The position numbers and the translations under genes are program-made. The notes beneath the pieces were generated by a model that worked only from the letters and a program-made list of their open reading frames with translations, had not been told where the DNA came from and searched no databases. A stretch of DNA of 64,000 nucleotides. It comes from a virus. Within the stretch, counting starts at the first letter, position 1. The number at the start of each line of letters is the position of its first letter. The DNA lies in IMG/VR virus record IMGVR_UViG_3300023240_000022, positions 1 through 64,000 of that record, one strand, 5' to 3'. This document shows positions 56,546 through 63,271 of the stretch, one piece after another.

Positions 56546-56926
56546 ATGGTGGAAACACAAGTATCACAAAGAGAAATTGTGCTTGAGGTTCTGGAGACGT
56601 ACTCAGACCCCGCAGCACGATCATTGTATAAAGGTCAAGCTAACGGAACATGTCAGTATCAGTCTGATACGGAAAAGAGGTGTGCCGTTGGTAGGTTCAT
56701 GACAGACGAAGCGTTAGAACTTCATGGGAAGTCTTCTAAGAATATTGAAACCCTTTCGCTTAGATATGGTCTCAATGAGCTATTAAAAGAAGAGTATCAG
56801 GGATATCCTGTGTCCTTCTGGTCTAAGCTTCAAAAGATGCACGACGAAGACGAATTTTGGTCAGAAGACGGCGTCACTGAAGACGGTTTGAAATACGTGA
56901 AACATACTCTTGGAATTGAAATCTAA
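56546..56926 (+). CDS. Unknown protein
   Basis: 126 residues from ATG 56546 with CTGGAGG site; contains CQYQSDTEKRCAVGRFMTDEAL, a pattern seen in phage hypothetical proteins. A TATAGT box lies at 56514. Confidence 0.6.
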   Translation: MVETQVSQREIVLEVLETYSDPAARSLYKGQANGTCQYQSDTEKRCAVGRFMTDEALELHGKSSKNIETLSLRYGLNELLKEEYQGYPVSFWSKLQKMHDEDEFWSEDGVTEDGLKYVKHTLGIEI

Positions 56927-56945
56927 GAAAAACCAAACCGAGGGG

Positions 56946-56973
56946 TTGACAAAGTCGCAGGCCGTGCTATAAT
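56946..56973 (+). promoter_or_regulatory. Strong promoter
   Basis: TTGACA, 16-bp spacer, TATAAT; first of two tandem promoters with no gene between. Confidence 0.8.
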
Positions 56974-57060
56974 ACAGCCATACACACGAGTCACCCCTCA
57001 CAGAGTCAAACAATACAAAGAAGGGATTTTAACAAATCCAAAAAAAACCAAACATGAGGG

Positions 57061-57088
57061 TTGACATCGAACCAAAACGGTGTATAAT
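57061..57088 (+). promoter_or_regulatory. Strong promoter of a tRNA-like RNA
   Basis: TTGACA, 16-bp spacer, TATAAT (GTG before it), 14 bases upstream of the tRNA-like element. Confidence 0.8.
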
Positions 57089-57102
57089 AGAAGACACAAC
57101 AT

Positions 57103-57172
57103 TGCGGAGAGTCACGTTGGTGTTGACAGCCGGTAACTTTCGAGTACGTGGGTTCAATTCCCACCTCCTCAA
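57103..57172 (+). tRNA. tRNA-like element without a normal anticodon arm
   Basis: Acceptor TGCGGAG/CTCCTCA (one mismatch), D arm GTCA-9-TGAC and T arm GTGGG-TTCAATT-CCCAC are good. Only 20 bases lie between D and T arms; they fold as ACT-TTCG-AGT rather than a 7-base anticodon loop. Confidence 0.45.
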
Positions 57173-57202
57173 CTCACATTTAGTACTAGTAAGGAAAAAA
57201 CG

Positions 57203-57400
57203 ATGCAAGTTTTGACTGATGAGCAGATTGTACAAAAGATTAACGAAAGCACCCAGTCTAAGTCTTTCGTCATGATGGGCAAAGAACTGACTGAAAAGCA
57301 GTTAATAAATATTGCCCGCAAGTCGCGTTACACTCACTTGAGTGCTTACAAACAAATCTTGACAGTAGAGAAGGATCGTGACCTAAGATTGTCACGATAA
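57203..57400 (+). CDS. Unknown small protein
   Basis: 65 residues, helical and basic: MQVLTDEQIVQKINESTQSK. Co-transcribed with the flanking tRNA elements. No family. Confidence 0.55.
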   Translation: MQVLTDEQIVQKINESTQSKSFVMMGKELTEKQLINIARKSRYTHLSAYKQILTVEKDRDLRLSR

Positions 57401-57406
57401 AGTAAT

Positions 57407-57479
57407 CTTCTAGTGGGAAAGTTGGTAATCCGTCTGGTTTGGGACCAGAAGGCCGCAGGTTCAAGTCCTGCCTAGGAGA
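57407..57479 (+). tRNA. tRNA-Pro (TGG)
   Basis: Acceptor CTTCTAG/CTAGGAG, D stem GGA/TCC, anticodon arm TCTGG-TTTGGGA-CCAGA, T arm GCAGG-TTCAAGT-CCTGC. CCA not encoded. Confidence 0.9.
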
Positions 57480-57502
57480 CTGTAGATTTTCGCGAACCTC
57501 TC

Positions 57503-57565
57503 GTGAGGGTTGGCAAGGGACGTAACATCGCGATACCCCTTGTAGGTTCGACTCCTGCACTCACA
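57503..57565 (+). ncRNA. Shortened tRNA-like element
   Basis: T arm GTAGG-TTCGACT-CCTGC with a six-pair acceptor-like helix (GTGAGG/ACTCAC, one mismatch). Only about 15 bases remain where the anticodon arm should be, including palindrome ATCGCGAT. Confidence 0.35.
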
Positions 57566-57568
57566 ACT

Positions 57569-57645
57569 TTACAGATATCTGTACGTTGCAACATGGAACA
57601 GCGGCCTATATGTCGTGGCAGATTCGATCACTGTGTTATCTGTAA
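57569..57645 (+). ncRNA. tRNA-like element, uncertain anticodon
   Basis: Closed by a perfect 9-bp helix TTACAGATA/TATCTGTAA. Inside, GCGGC-CTATAT-GTCGT resembles an anticodon arm with a six-base loop and GCAGA-TTCGATC-ACTGT a T arm with mismatches. Confidence 0.35.
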
Positions 57646-57791
57646 GAAGTTGGCTTAACCAGCCTACCGTCTGCTCTTTCGGGATAAGTTCGATAGTATC
57701 GATCATAGGGAAAGTCAAGGCCTATTATAAAGAGCGTTGTTAGAGTCTGGCGTCTGTTATACTTGTAAGATGTGTGGTCAAGATTCTACCT
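57646..57791 (+). other. Structured non-coding stretch in the tRNA array
   Basis: GCTCTTT (57673) can pair with AAAGAGC (57728) around a CGATA/TATCG hairpin. A CTTGTAA loop near 57760, like a Thr anticodon loop, sits in poorly paired arms. Probably remnants of tRNA genes; no reading frame is convincing. Confidence 0.3.
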
Positions 57792-57890
57792 GGAATGGCG
57801 AAGATCTTATAATGAGCAACGGTGCTGTACACACCTAGTCAATAAAGATTTATCCCTAAGACTGTGTAGGTGTAACTCCTACTCCTTCCA
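57792..57890 (+). tRNA. tRNA-Tyr-like (GTA), weak D arm
   Basis: GGTG-CTGTACA-CACC loop gives GTA; long variable arm (AGTC/GACT) as in bacterial Tyr; T stem GTAGG/CCTAC; acceptor GGAATGG/TCCTTCC with one mismatch. The D arm pairs poorly and the T loop is TGTAACT. Confidence 0.45.
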
Positions 57891-57950
57891 CTATATGCAG
57901 CGTATGCTGTAGTCTAGGTAGCCTACCTTATGAGTAAAATGGGCAAACAT

Positions 57951-58025
57951 GGCGAGGTAGCCCAAATGGATAGAGGCACTGGTTTTAGGCACCAGACAGT
58001 GTGGGTTCGACCCCCTCTCTCGCTA
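57951..58025 (+). tRNA. tRNA-Leu (TAG), short variable loop
   Basis: Acceptor GGCGAGG/TCTCGCT (two G-U), D stem GCC/GGC, anticodon arm CTGGT-TTTAGGC-ACCAG, T arm GTGGG/CCCTC with one mismatch. Leu tRNAs normally have a long variable arm; here it is five bases. Confidence 0.8.
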
Positions 58026-58075
58026 CTTATGACTTAAGGTATGACAGTTAGGACATAGAGTAAGAAAGCAACACG

Positions 58076-58113
58076 TTTCCTTCGTCTAACGGCCAGGATA
58101 GCTGCTTCTCAAT
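58076..58113 (+). pseudogene. 5' half of a tRNA-Glu (CTC)
   Basis: TTCCTTCGTCTAACGGCCAG and the following GGATAGCTGC-TTCTCAA read like tRNA-Glu through the anticodon loop. The 3' strand, T arm and acceptor are absent; a truncated reading frame takes their place. Confidence 0.5.
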
Positions 58114-58308
58114 GATCAAATCTATATCTGTAAGGTTTTGGGAGATTTGTATCCTGACTTTTATCGTATTCCAGAGAACTGGCTGTCAAGTATGAAAAAT
58201 GCTGTTGAGGGGGAAGACTTCTTCTTCTCTCATCCTTATGGTCCTCCTGGAGTAAAGATTCCACTGTTAGAAAAAACTTTGATACAAAACATAGGAGAAA
58301 AATGTTAG
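58102..58308 (+). pseudogene. 5'-truncated gene fused to the tRNA-Glu half
   Basis: 68 codons, clearly coding (DQIYICKVLGDLYPDFYRIP..., FFFSHPYGPPGVKIPLLEK), opening after a TAG inside the tRNA D arm region and lacking ATG until an internal Met. Looks like a deletion junction. Confidence 0.5.
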
Positions 58309-58327
58309 GATTATATAATTTTACCTC

Positions 58328-58355
58328 TTGACAAGTCTCATTTACACTGTAAAAT
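58328..58355 (+). promoter_or_regulatory. Early-class promoter
   Basis: TTGACA, 16-bp spacer, TAAAAT; next ATG seven bases downstream. Confidence 0.7.
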
Positions 58356-58361
58356 ACAGAC

Positions 58362-58838
58362 ATGAACAACGAGCAACGAGATGATAAGATCCGAAAAGGT
58401 CTTGAAGACTGCCCTGTTGGAGTACATTGTTACTTTATTAAGCTAAATAGTTCCTGGGGTGCTAAGTGCTACTATGAGGGCGAATCCTGCGACATAGCAC
58501 ACGATAGACAGAGCCTATGCTACGAAGAGGGCTTGGGCCCTGATGTCGGAGAGAGATTCGAGGTTGAAGTAGACTATTACGACGACGAAGAAGACCTACA
58601 GATTGACAGGCTGTATTGCTATATTACAGAGCTTATCAAGCCTTGTGTTCCCTTGAATTACAAGAAAGACGGCTTTGTACTTGAATGCGAGTGCGACACT
58701 TTTCAGCAAGAGCATGAAAAAGAGTTGTGGGAAATTCAAGAGCAAATAAAAGAAAAGACAGGATGGCACCCTACTGATATCCACGGATATAACTGGGGAT
58801 GGAACGACGGCAAACTTCAACTATTGGACTTTTTCTAA
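58362..58838 (+). CDS. Unknown acidic protein
   Basis: 158 residues; GVHCYFIKLNSSWGAKCYYEGESCD then very acidic beta-rich region and a helical end. Short-leader start. No family. Confidence 0.6.
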   Translation: MNNEQRDDKIRKGLEDCPVGVHCYFIKLNSSWGAKCYYEGESCDIAHDRQSLCYEEGLGPDVGERFEVEVDYYDDEEDLQIDRLYCYITELIKPCVPLNYKKDGFVLECECDTFQQEHEKELWEIQEQIKEKTGWHPTDIHGYNWGWNDGKLQLLDFF

Positions 58839-58845
58839 GGAATAA

Positions 58846-58917
58846 GCATTATAAACATAGATAGCGATGTGACGGATTTCCAATCCGTTTAGCGGGGTGC
58901 GAGTCCACGATTTTGCT
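58846..58917 (+). tRNA. tRNA-Gly (TCC), mismatched acceptor
   Basis: Standard spacing throughout: anticodon arm ACGGA-TTTCCAA-TCCGT and D arm ACAT-AGATAGCG-ATGT are perfect. Acceptor GCATTAT/ATTTTGC has two T-T pairs, T stem CGGGG/CCACG one mismatch and T loop TGCGAGT is atypical. Confidence 0.55.
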
Positions 58918-58924
58918 CTTTACC

Positions 58925-59025
58925 GCTTCACGGAGAGAAAGCCCCTACTTTCGTAGAAAGTTTGGTCGCAAAGCGAGTGAGCGAAGTGAACGAGACTGTG
59001 ACCAAACCTCTTTAGGGTCGGGGTA
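58925..59025 (+). ncRNA. Candidate structured RNA
   Basis: CTTTC-GTA-GAAAG hairpin, then TTTGGTC...GACCAAA around a purine-rich GAGTGAGCGAAGTGAACGAG loop, with AGCCCCTA able to pair with TCGGGGT outside. No reading frame. Directly follows tRNA-Gly. Confidence 0.4.
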
Positions 59026-59027
59026 GT

Positions 59028-59216
59028 TCACAGTTGATAAGACTGCTTCCATTTATGGGAGTTGTGACTACATTGTTCCTGACATTCTATGCAACAACGT
59101 ATTTCTTTTGGGTTCAATATATTTGCAGAAAATGACCATTCTTTTATAGCGTGTAGCTCTCTGTGACAGTTTGAACAAAGTATTTGACACTTATCAAGTT
59201 CTAGTTTAATTTTATA
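59028..59216 (-). pseudogene. HNH endonuclease remnant on the minus strand
   Basis: 62 codons open from a stop: KLELDKCQILCSNCHRELHA is the end of an HNH motif, followed by CCIECQEQC. No start codon; the N-terminal half of the domain is missing. Adjacent to the structured RNA. Confidence 0.55.
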
Positions 59217-59290
59217 TTACACACTAAGAATCAGACAAAACAAAAAAAATGGTTATTTTAGCCATAAATTCACCCCACGGAGAAGACAGT

Positions 59291-59689
59291 ATGAAGAATT
59301 TTGCAATCGCTATCGCCCTTACCTGCTCACTTATGTTTGCCGGATCGTCCTTTGGACAACAGTATTACAGCACCGTGCCTAGTTACGGGTATTCAACACA
59401 AACCTATGGTACCACGTATAGTGCCCCAACGGTCTACAGTACGCCAACTTATAGATATTCGTCTAGAGCAAATACTCCAGTACGAAACTTTTTTGGCAGA
59501 GTCAGATCAAATGTATCGACACCGCGTTATTCGCCCAGTACGACTACGTATGGTAATGTCTATGCGGCCCCAGTTGCACAGCCTAAGTATCAACAAGTGA
59601 CAGAAACTCGATACAAGAAGGTTTGCAAAGGACGTGCTGGTTGCTCTTATGAGCCTTACCAATACACGTACATGAAGAGGATTCAGTAA
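59291..59689 (+). CDS. Exported Tyr/Ser-rich protein
   Basis: 132 residues from ATG 59291 (CGGAGAA site). MKNFAIAIALTCSLMFAGSSFGQ is a classic signal peptide. The mature part is Tyr/Ser/Thr/Pro-rich low complexity and ends with ETRYKKVCKGRAGCSYEPYQ, a Cys-pair tail reminiscent of exported planctomycete proteins. May alter the host envelope. Confidence 0.65.
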   Translation: MKNFAIAIALTCSLMFAGSSFGQQYYSTVPSYGYSTQTYGTTYSAPTVYSTPTYRYSSRANTPVRNFFGRVRSNVSTPRYSPSTTTYGNVYAAPVAQPKYQQVTETRYKKVCKGRAGCSYEPYQYTYMKRIQ

Positions 59690-59690
59690 A

Positions 59691-59894
59691 TTGCCAAAAA
59701 CCTTCTCTAAGGCTTGTGAACATATCAGTAACTACACTTCTGGACACGAGACTAGAAGAAAAGTCGTTGGACCTGGGCGTGTTCATTATCCTGATAATCA
59801 TATTGAAGTTGATAATAGGCTAAGTTGGCACTTGGGAAAATTGCACTACCTATATGGTAGCACTAATACCTTTTATATTCACTTTTCTAGATGA
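59691..59894 (+). CDS. Unknown small protein, TTG start
   Basis: 67 residues from TTG 59691 with AAGAGG upstream; VEVDNRLSWHLG-type motif (HIEVDNRLSWHLGKLHYLYG) seen in phage hypothetical proteins. Overlaps the next gene by 41 bases. Confidence 0.5.
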   Translation: MPKTFSKACEHISNYTSGHETRRKVVGPGRVHYPDNHIEVDNRLSWHLGKLHYLYGSTNTFYIHFSR

Positions 59895-60054
59895 CTACGC
59901 TTTCTACAACCCCAGTAAAAAGGACAAGGGGCGAAGAGAAATAAACTTCATACTAAAAAATAAGTTGGTTGATAGGTTGAAGGGTCTTCGGGAGATAATG
60001 TCTAAGGATGAGGACTACTGGAAGTTTCGTATTAGTGACATAAAAATAGAATAA
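59854..60054 (+). CDS. Unknown small basic protein
   Basis: 66 residues; the first 12 overlap the previous gene, the coding-like part starts near DDYAFYNPSKKDKGRREINF. Could be the shifted continuation of the preceding frame. Confidence 0.45.
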   Translation: MVALIPFIFTFLDDYAFYNPSKKDKGRREINFILKNKLVDRLKGLREIMSKDEDYWKFRISDIKIE

Positions 60055-60070
60055 TTGTAAAGGATAAAGA

Positions 60071-60658
60071 ATGGGTAAACTATTTGGATCTAAGACGTAC
60101 CTAATCGGTGCGATGGACAGAGTAGAGGATCATGGGGCTGGCTGGAGAGATATGATGACCCCAGAACTCCACAAGCTTGGAGTAATGGTATTTAATCCTC
60201 TTAAAAAACCCTTACCAGAGATTGCAGCGATTGAGAACGACAATAACAGACAGATCAGAACAGAATGGAAAGAAGCTAGAGACTATGATAAGATGGATAC
60301 TGTCCGTCAAATAAGAAGTACTGATCTTTCCATGGTAGACAAGGCAGACTTCATTATCGTATACATCGATACAGATGTTCATGCTTGTGGTACTTATGAA
60401 GAGTTGTTTTGGGCTAATCGATGCAAGAAGCCAGTGTTGGTGTATTGCAAACAGGGTAAAGAGAAGTGCCCCGATTGGTTATTTTGGACATTACCTCACC
60501 GTCATATCTTTAGTAGCTGGAATGGTTTACTTAGTCACTTAGACTGGGTGAATGAAAAGGGGTCAGATGATACCGATAGGTGGATTCTTTTTGATATGGA
60601 GAAAGAACTTGAGGCTATCAACCGATATAGAGAACTTCGAGAATCAACCGTTGGCTAA
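60071..60658 (+). CDS. Nucleoside 2-deoxyribosyltransferase-like protein
   Basis: 195 residues. KTYLIGAMDRVEDHGAGWRDMM, VDKADFIIVYIDTDVHACGTYEELFWANRCKKPVLVY fit the deoxyribosyltransferase/TIR-like fold, with the Glu of GTYEEL as probable nucleophile. Might modify nucleotides or NAD-type signals. AAAGGAT site. Confidence 0.65.
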   Translation: MGKLFGSKTYLIGAMDRVEDHGAGWRDMMTPELHKLGVMVFNPLKKPLPEIAAIENDNNRQIRTEWKEARDYDKMDTVRQIRSTDLSMVDKADFIIVYIDTDVHACGTYEELFWANRCKKPVLVYCKQGKEKCPDWLFWTLPHRHIFSSWNGLLSHLDWVNEKGSDDTDRWILFDMEKELEAINRYRELRESTVG

Positions 60659-60809
60659 CTTCTCTAAGTATTATAAGCCAGATACGGTTGGAAGACCAGG
60701 ACGACTGTATCGGGGCCAGCTAAAACATGAAGGAAATTCTAGTATGGCTCCAAAGAACGAACATCATGGCAAAGGTAAAACTCTTAGATCTCACAGGAAA
60801 GGCAAGTAG
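60653..60809 (+). CDS. Small basic protein, TTG start
   Basis: 51 residues reading LANFSKYYKPDTVGRPGRLY and on to a Lys/His/Gly-rich tail; overlaps the previous stop. An internal ATG at 60744 would give 21 residues. Confidence 0.4.
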
Positions 60810-60810
60810 T

Positions 60811-60882
60811 ATGTGTAAGTGCGACAAGATAGCCGGTAGGTACAAGAACACGAGAGACTTTGAAGATTTGACAATACGGTAG
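60811..60882 (+). CDS. 23-residue peptide
   Basis: MCKCDKIAGRYKNTRDFEDL and end, starting one base after the previous stop and overlapping tRNA-Ser by five bases. Weak support. Confidence 0.3.
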   Translation: MCKCDKIAGRYKNTRDFEDLTIR

Positions 60883-60963
60883 GAGTCCGGCATGGACGAG
60901 GACACCGCCTTGAAAGCGGCTGACCCGTAAAACGGTTCCAGGGTTCGATTCCCTGTCCTATCG
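60878..60963 (+). tRNA. tRNA-Ser (TGA)
   Basis: Acceptor GGTAGGA/TCCTATC, D stem GTCC/GGAC, anticodon loop CTTGAAA on CCGC/GCGG, long variable arm CCG/CGG, T arm CAGGG-TTCGATT-CCCTG. CCA not encoded. Confidence 0.9.
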
Positions 60964-61000
60964 CTTACGAAGAAAAGATATGTTCACTTAAGGAGTTCTT

Positions 61001-61084
61001 ATGGATAGTGGAACTGGTGGACTCGGCGTTTTGCTGATCCTATTCTTTTTAGTTGTTGTGTGCATACTTGGGCTGTTTGGTTAA
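61001..61084 (+). CDS. 27-residue membrane peptide
   Basis: MDSGTGGLGVLLILFFLVVV and end; strong AAGGAG site and lies between two tRNAs. Confidence 0.45.
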   Translation: MDSGTGGLGVLLILFFLVVVCILGLFG

Positions 61085-61119
61085 TTATGTTCACATAATG
61101 GATAAGCCGGTTTGTTAAC

Positions 61120-61187
61120 GGGGCCACCTAGGGGTAGGCATTTTCCCTTGCACGGAAGATTATAGGGCTCGACTCCCTATGGCTCCA
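61120..61187 (+). tRNA. tRNA-Ala (TGC), truncated D arm
   Basis: Acceptor GGGGCCA/TGGCTCC, anticodon arm TTTCC-CTTGCAC-GGAAG, T arm TAGGG-CTCGACT-CCCTA all pair. The D region is only CCTA-GGGG-TAGG, about four bases short. CCA not encoded. Confidence 0.7.
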
Positions 61188-61221
61188 TTGAAAGTATAAA
61201 ACTAAAAACAGGAAAAACATC

Positions 61222-61959
61222 ATGATTAATAAAACGCTCTCGCTTCTACTCCTACTTTTTATTTTACCAGCCTCCATATCTGAGGCTCAATTATTCAGAC
61301 GTAGTAGTGGAGGTTCTTCTTATGGAGAGACTGACTATGGATACAATTATAGAGGGAAGAATTATGTCCTTGGGGTGGATGGACCAGTAAGTGCTACCTG
61401 CCCTTGCCCTATGTGTCAAAAGCTTAGAGCCGCCCTTGCAGCACAGCCTATGGCACAGGTCACACAGCAGATTCAGCACAGTACCTATCAGCCTCAAGAT
61501 ACAAGAATTGAATATGTCACAAAGGATGTATACACAGAAGATATAGCAACCCCACAAGAAGCTATTGAAAAAATGTTAGCGATCCTTAACCCAGAACACA
61601 ACAGCGTTCTTTTAGATCCAGGATGTGGTGATGCTAGAATTTTAATTTATGGTGCTAATCACTTTAACACTCGTGGAATTGGACTAGAGATCAACAAATC
61701 CACCTATGAGAAGGCTATTAAAGAAGTAGAAGAAGAGGGCATGTCTAAAAGAATAAATCTTTTTAACGTAGACTCAACAACACAAAGCTTTGTTAATGCG
61801 GACAATGTGGCCCTATTCCTCTTCCCCTCTCTTATTGAGAAGCTTGCACCTAAGTTTCTACAACTAAAGAGTGGGGCGAAGGTGATTTCATACCAACATA
61901 CAATCCCTCTACCTGGAGTAGAGAAGGTTGGTGACTTTTACATTTGGATTAAGGAATAA
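61222..61959 (+). CDS. Exported protein with SAM-methyltransferase domain
   Basis: 245 residues. MINKTLSLLLLLFILPASISEAQ is a signal peptide; a CPCPMC cluster lies near residue 57. Residues 100-245 form a class I methyltransferase fold: SVLLDPGCGDARILIYGA (SAM loop), TRGIGLEINKSTYEKA, RINLFNVDSTTQSF, NVALFLFPSL. A SAM enzyme with an export signal is unusual for a phage. AGGAAAAAC site. Confidence 0.75.
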   Translation: MINKTLSLLLLLFILPASISEAQLFRRSSGGSSYGETDYGYNYRGKNYVLGVDGPVSATCPCPMCQKLRAALAAQPMAQVTQQIQHSTYQPQDTRIEYVTKDVYTEDIATPQEAIEKMLAILNPEHNSVLLDPGCGDARILIYGANHFNTRGIGLEINKSTYEKAIKEVEEEGMSKRINLFNVDSTTQSFVNADNVALFLFPSLIEKLAPKFLQLKSGAKVISYQHTIPLPGVEKVGDFYIWIKE

Positions 61960-62019
61960 CATGAGAATTACAAGAGGTACTGTCTTTTAAGGTATTTAAT
62001 AACACTTTAGGAGAACAGA

Positions 62020-62478
62020 ATGAGACACTCTAAGATTGACTACGCTTGTATGCGTCATTTCAAGGTTTTTCAAGAAAAGAAGGCGAACCAAGATTGTGAA
62101 TACGCAAGGGCTAAACGTAGTCCAGCAAATCTCCCAGATCCTTGGGATGATTATTGGGTTCGTGGTCGTAAAACTTGGAAAGACAGAAGAAAGACTCAGT
62201 ACCGCGAAAATCGTGGGCAGAAGCATTGTATCAAATTGCCATCACTGTTTTTTCAGTGGGATATAGAGCAATACTTTAAGCTTCATGACATCCCTTACCG
62301 TATTGAGTGCTTGACAGAGCCTCATGCTTACTACTCTTCATGGAGAGAGTGTTGGGTAAAATCTTATAGAGTTGTTGGATATCATCTTATTTGGTGGTCT
62401 GACAAAGACATTGGTATTGATTACATTCTACGGTCTACTCAGAGTGCAAACTTTGAAGGCTATGAAGTTCTAACCTAG
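62020..62478 (+). CDS. Unknown basic protein
   Basis: 152 residues, rich in Trp, Tyr, Arg; DPWDDYWVRGRKTWKDRRKTQYRENRGQKH then a beta-rich end. No family. AGGAGAAC site. Confidence 0.6.
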   Translation: MRHSKIDYACMRHFKVFQEKKANQDCEYARAKRSPANLPDPWDDYWVRGRKTWKDRRKTQYRENRGQKHCIKLPSLFFQWDIEQYFKLHDIPYRIECLTEPHAYYSSWRECWVKSYRVVGYHLIWWSDKDIGIDYILRSTQSANFEGYEVLT

Positions 62479-62493
62479 AAAATTGAAATTTTA

Positions 62494-62525
62494 TTGACGC
62501 TCTAGGTTCGGGTTTAGTGTATAAT
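62494..62525 (+). promoter_or_regulatory. Extended -10 promoter
   Basis: GTGTATAAT at 62517; TTGACG 20 bases upstream is too far for a standard -35. Confidence 0.5.
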
Positions 62526-62541
62526 AAGGTGGAGGAATCTT

Positions 62542-63207
62542 ATGTACACAGAAAAAGAACTTAGAGCAGCGGTGAAAGACAGTTTAAGCTGTGGCGAGAC
62601 GTTGACAAAACTAGGTAGACAGAGGACGGGGACATCTTATACTTGTCTAAAAAACAATGTAGAAAAATACGAAATAGACACTTCTCACTTCAAGCGTCGT
62701 CTCAAGTCAAGAATTACAGGAAAGCTTCATTATTCTGATATTTTGACTTTTGATGGAAACAGAACGATCAGAAGAAAAACTAATCTAATAGTAAGGGCTT
62801 TAATAGAGGCTGGCGTAGAACATAGTTGTGAAGAATGTGGAGTCTCTAAAAGTTGGAACAACAAGCCTATAACGCTACAAGTAGATCATATTGATGGTAA
62901 CTGGAAAGATGACAGAAAAGAAAATCTTAGATTTCTATGTCCCAATTGTCATAGCCAACAAACAACCTCTAAAAGAAAAAGGCAAAAACATTACTGTAAG
63001 TGTGGCAGTCTAAGGTCCAAGTCTGCAAATGTTTGTTCTACTTGTAATTTGAACAGCCCGAGACCACATAAGAGAAAAGTAGAAAGACCTACTATTGAAG
63101 TTTTAGAGAAAGAGATAAAGGACTTAGGCTATTGTGGGACTGGAAGAAAATACGGTGTTAGCGATAACGCTATTAGGAAGTGGATTAAATCATACAAGCC
63201 CGATTAG
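62542..63207 (+). CDS. HNH endonuclease with zinc ribbons and helix-turn-helix ends
   Basis: 221 residues. LIEAGVEHSCEECGVSKSWNNKPITLQVDHIDGNWKDDRKENLRFLCPNCHSQQT is a complete HNH domain with two Cys pairs. CKCGS and CSTC follow; both ends carry homing-type helix-turn-helix segments (ELRAAVKDSLSCGETLTKLG and KYGVSDNAIRKWIKSY). Likely a free-standing homing nuclease. Its stop lies inside the tRNA-Val acceptor. Confidence 0.85.
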   Translation: MYTEKELRAAVKDSLSCGETLTKLGRQRTGTSYTCLKNNVEKYEIDTSHFKRRLKSRITGKLHYSDILTFDGNRTIRRKTNLIVRALIEAGVEHSCEECGVSKSWNNKPITLQVDHIDGNWKDDRKENLRFLCPNCHSQQTTSKRKRQKHYCKCGSLRSKSANVCSTCNLNSPRPHKRKVERPTIEVLEKEIKDLGYCGTGRKYGVSDNAIRKWIKSYKPD

Positions 63208-63271
63208 TTTAGTTGGCTAAAACATTCCGTTTACACCGGAAAGATCATAAGTTCGATTCTTTCACTGAGTA
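63198..63271 (+). tRNA. tRNA-Val (TAC), mismatched acceptor and T stem
   Basis: D arm GTTT/AAAC and anticodon arm TTCCG-TTTACAC-CGGAA are perfect with normal spacing. Acceptor GCCCGAT/ACTGAGT has two C-A mismatches; T stem ATAAG/CTTTC pairs 3 of 5. Overlaps the HNH gene end by 10 bases. Confidence 0.6.

Noticed and set aside
57951-58025. tRNA with anticodon UAG read as a stop-codon suppressor.
   Set aside because: Anticodon UAG decodes CUA (Leu), not the UAG stop; G37 is also typical of Leu.
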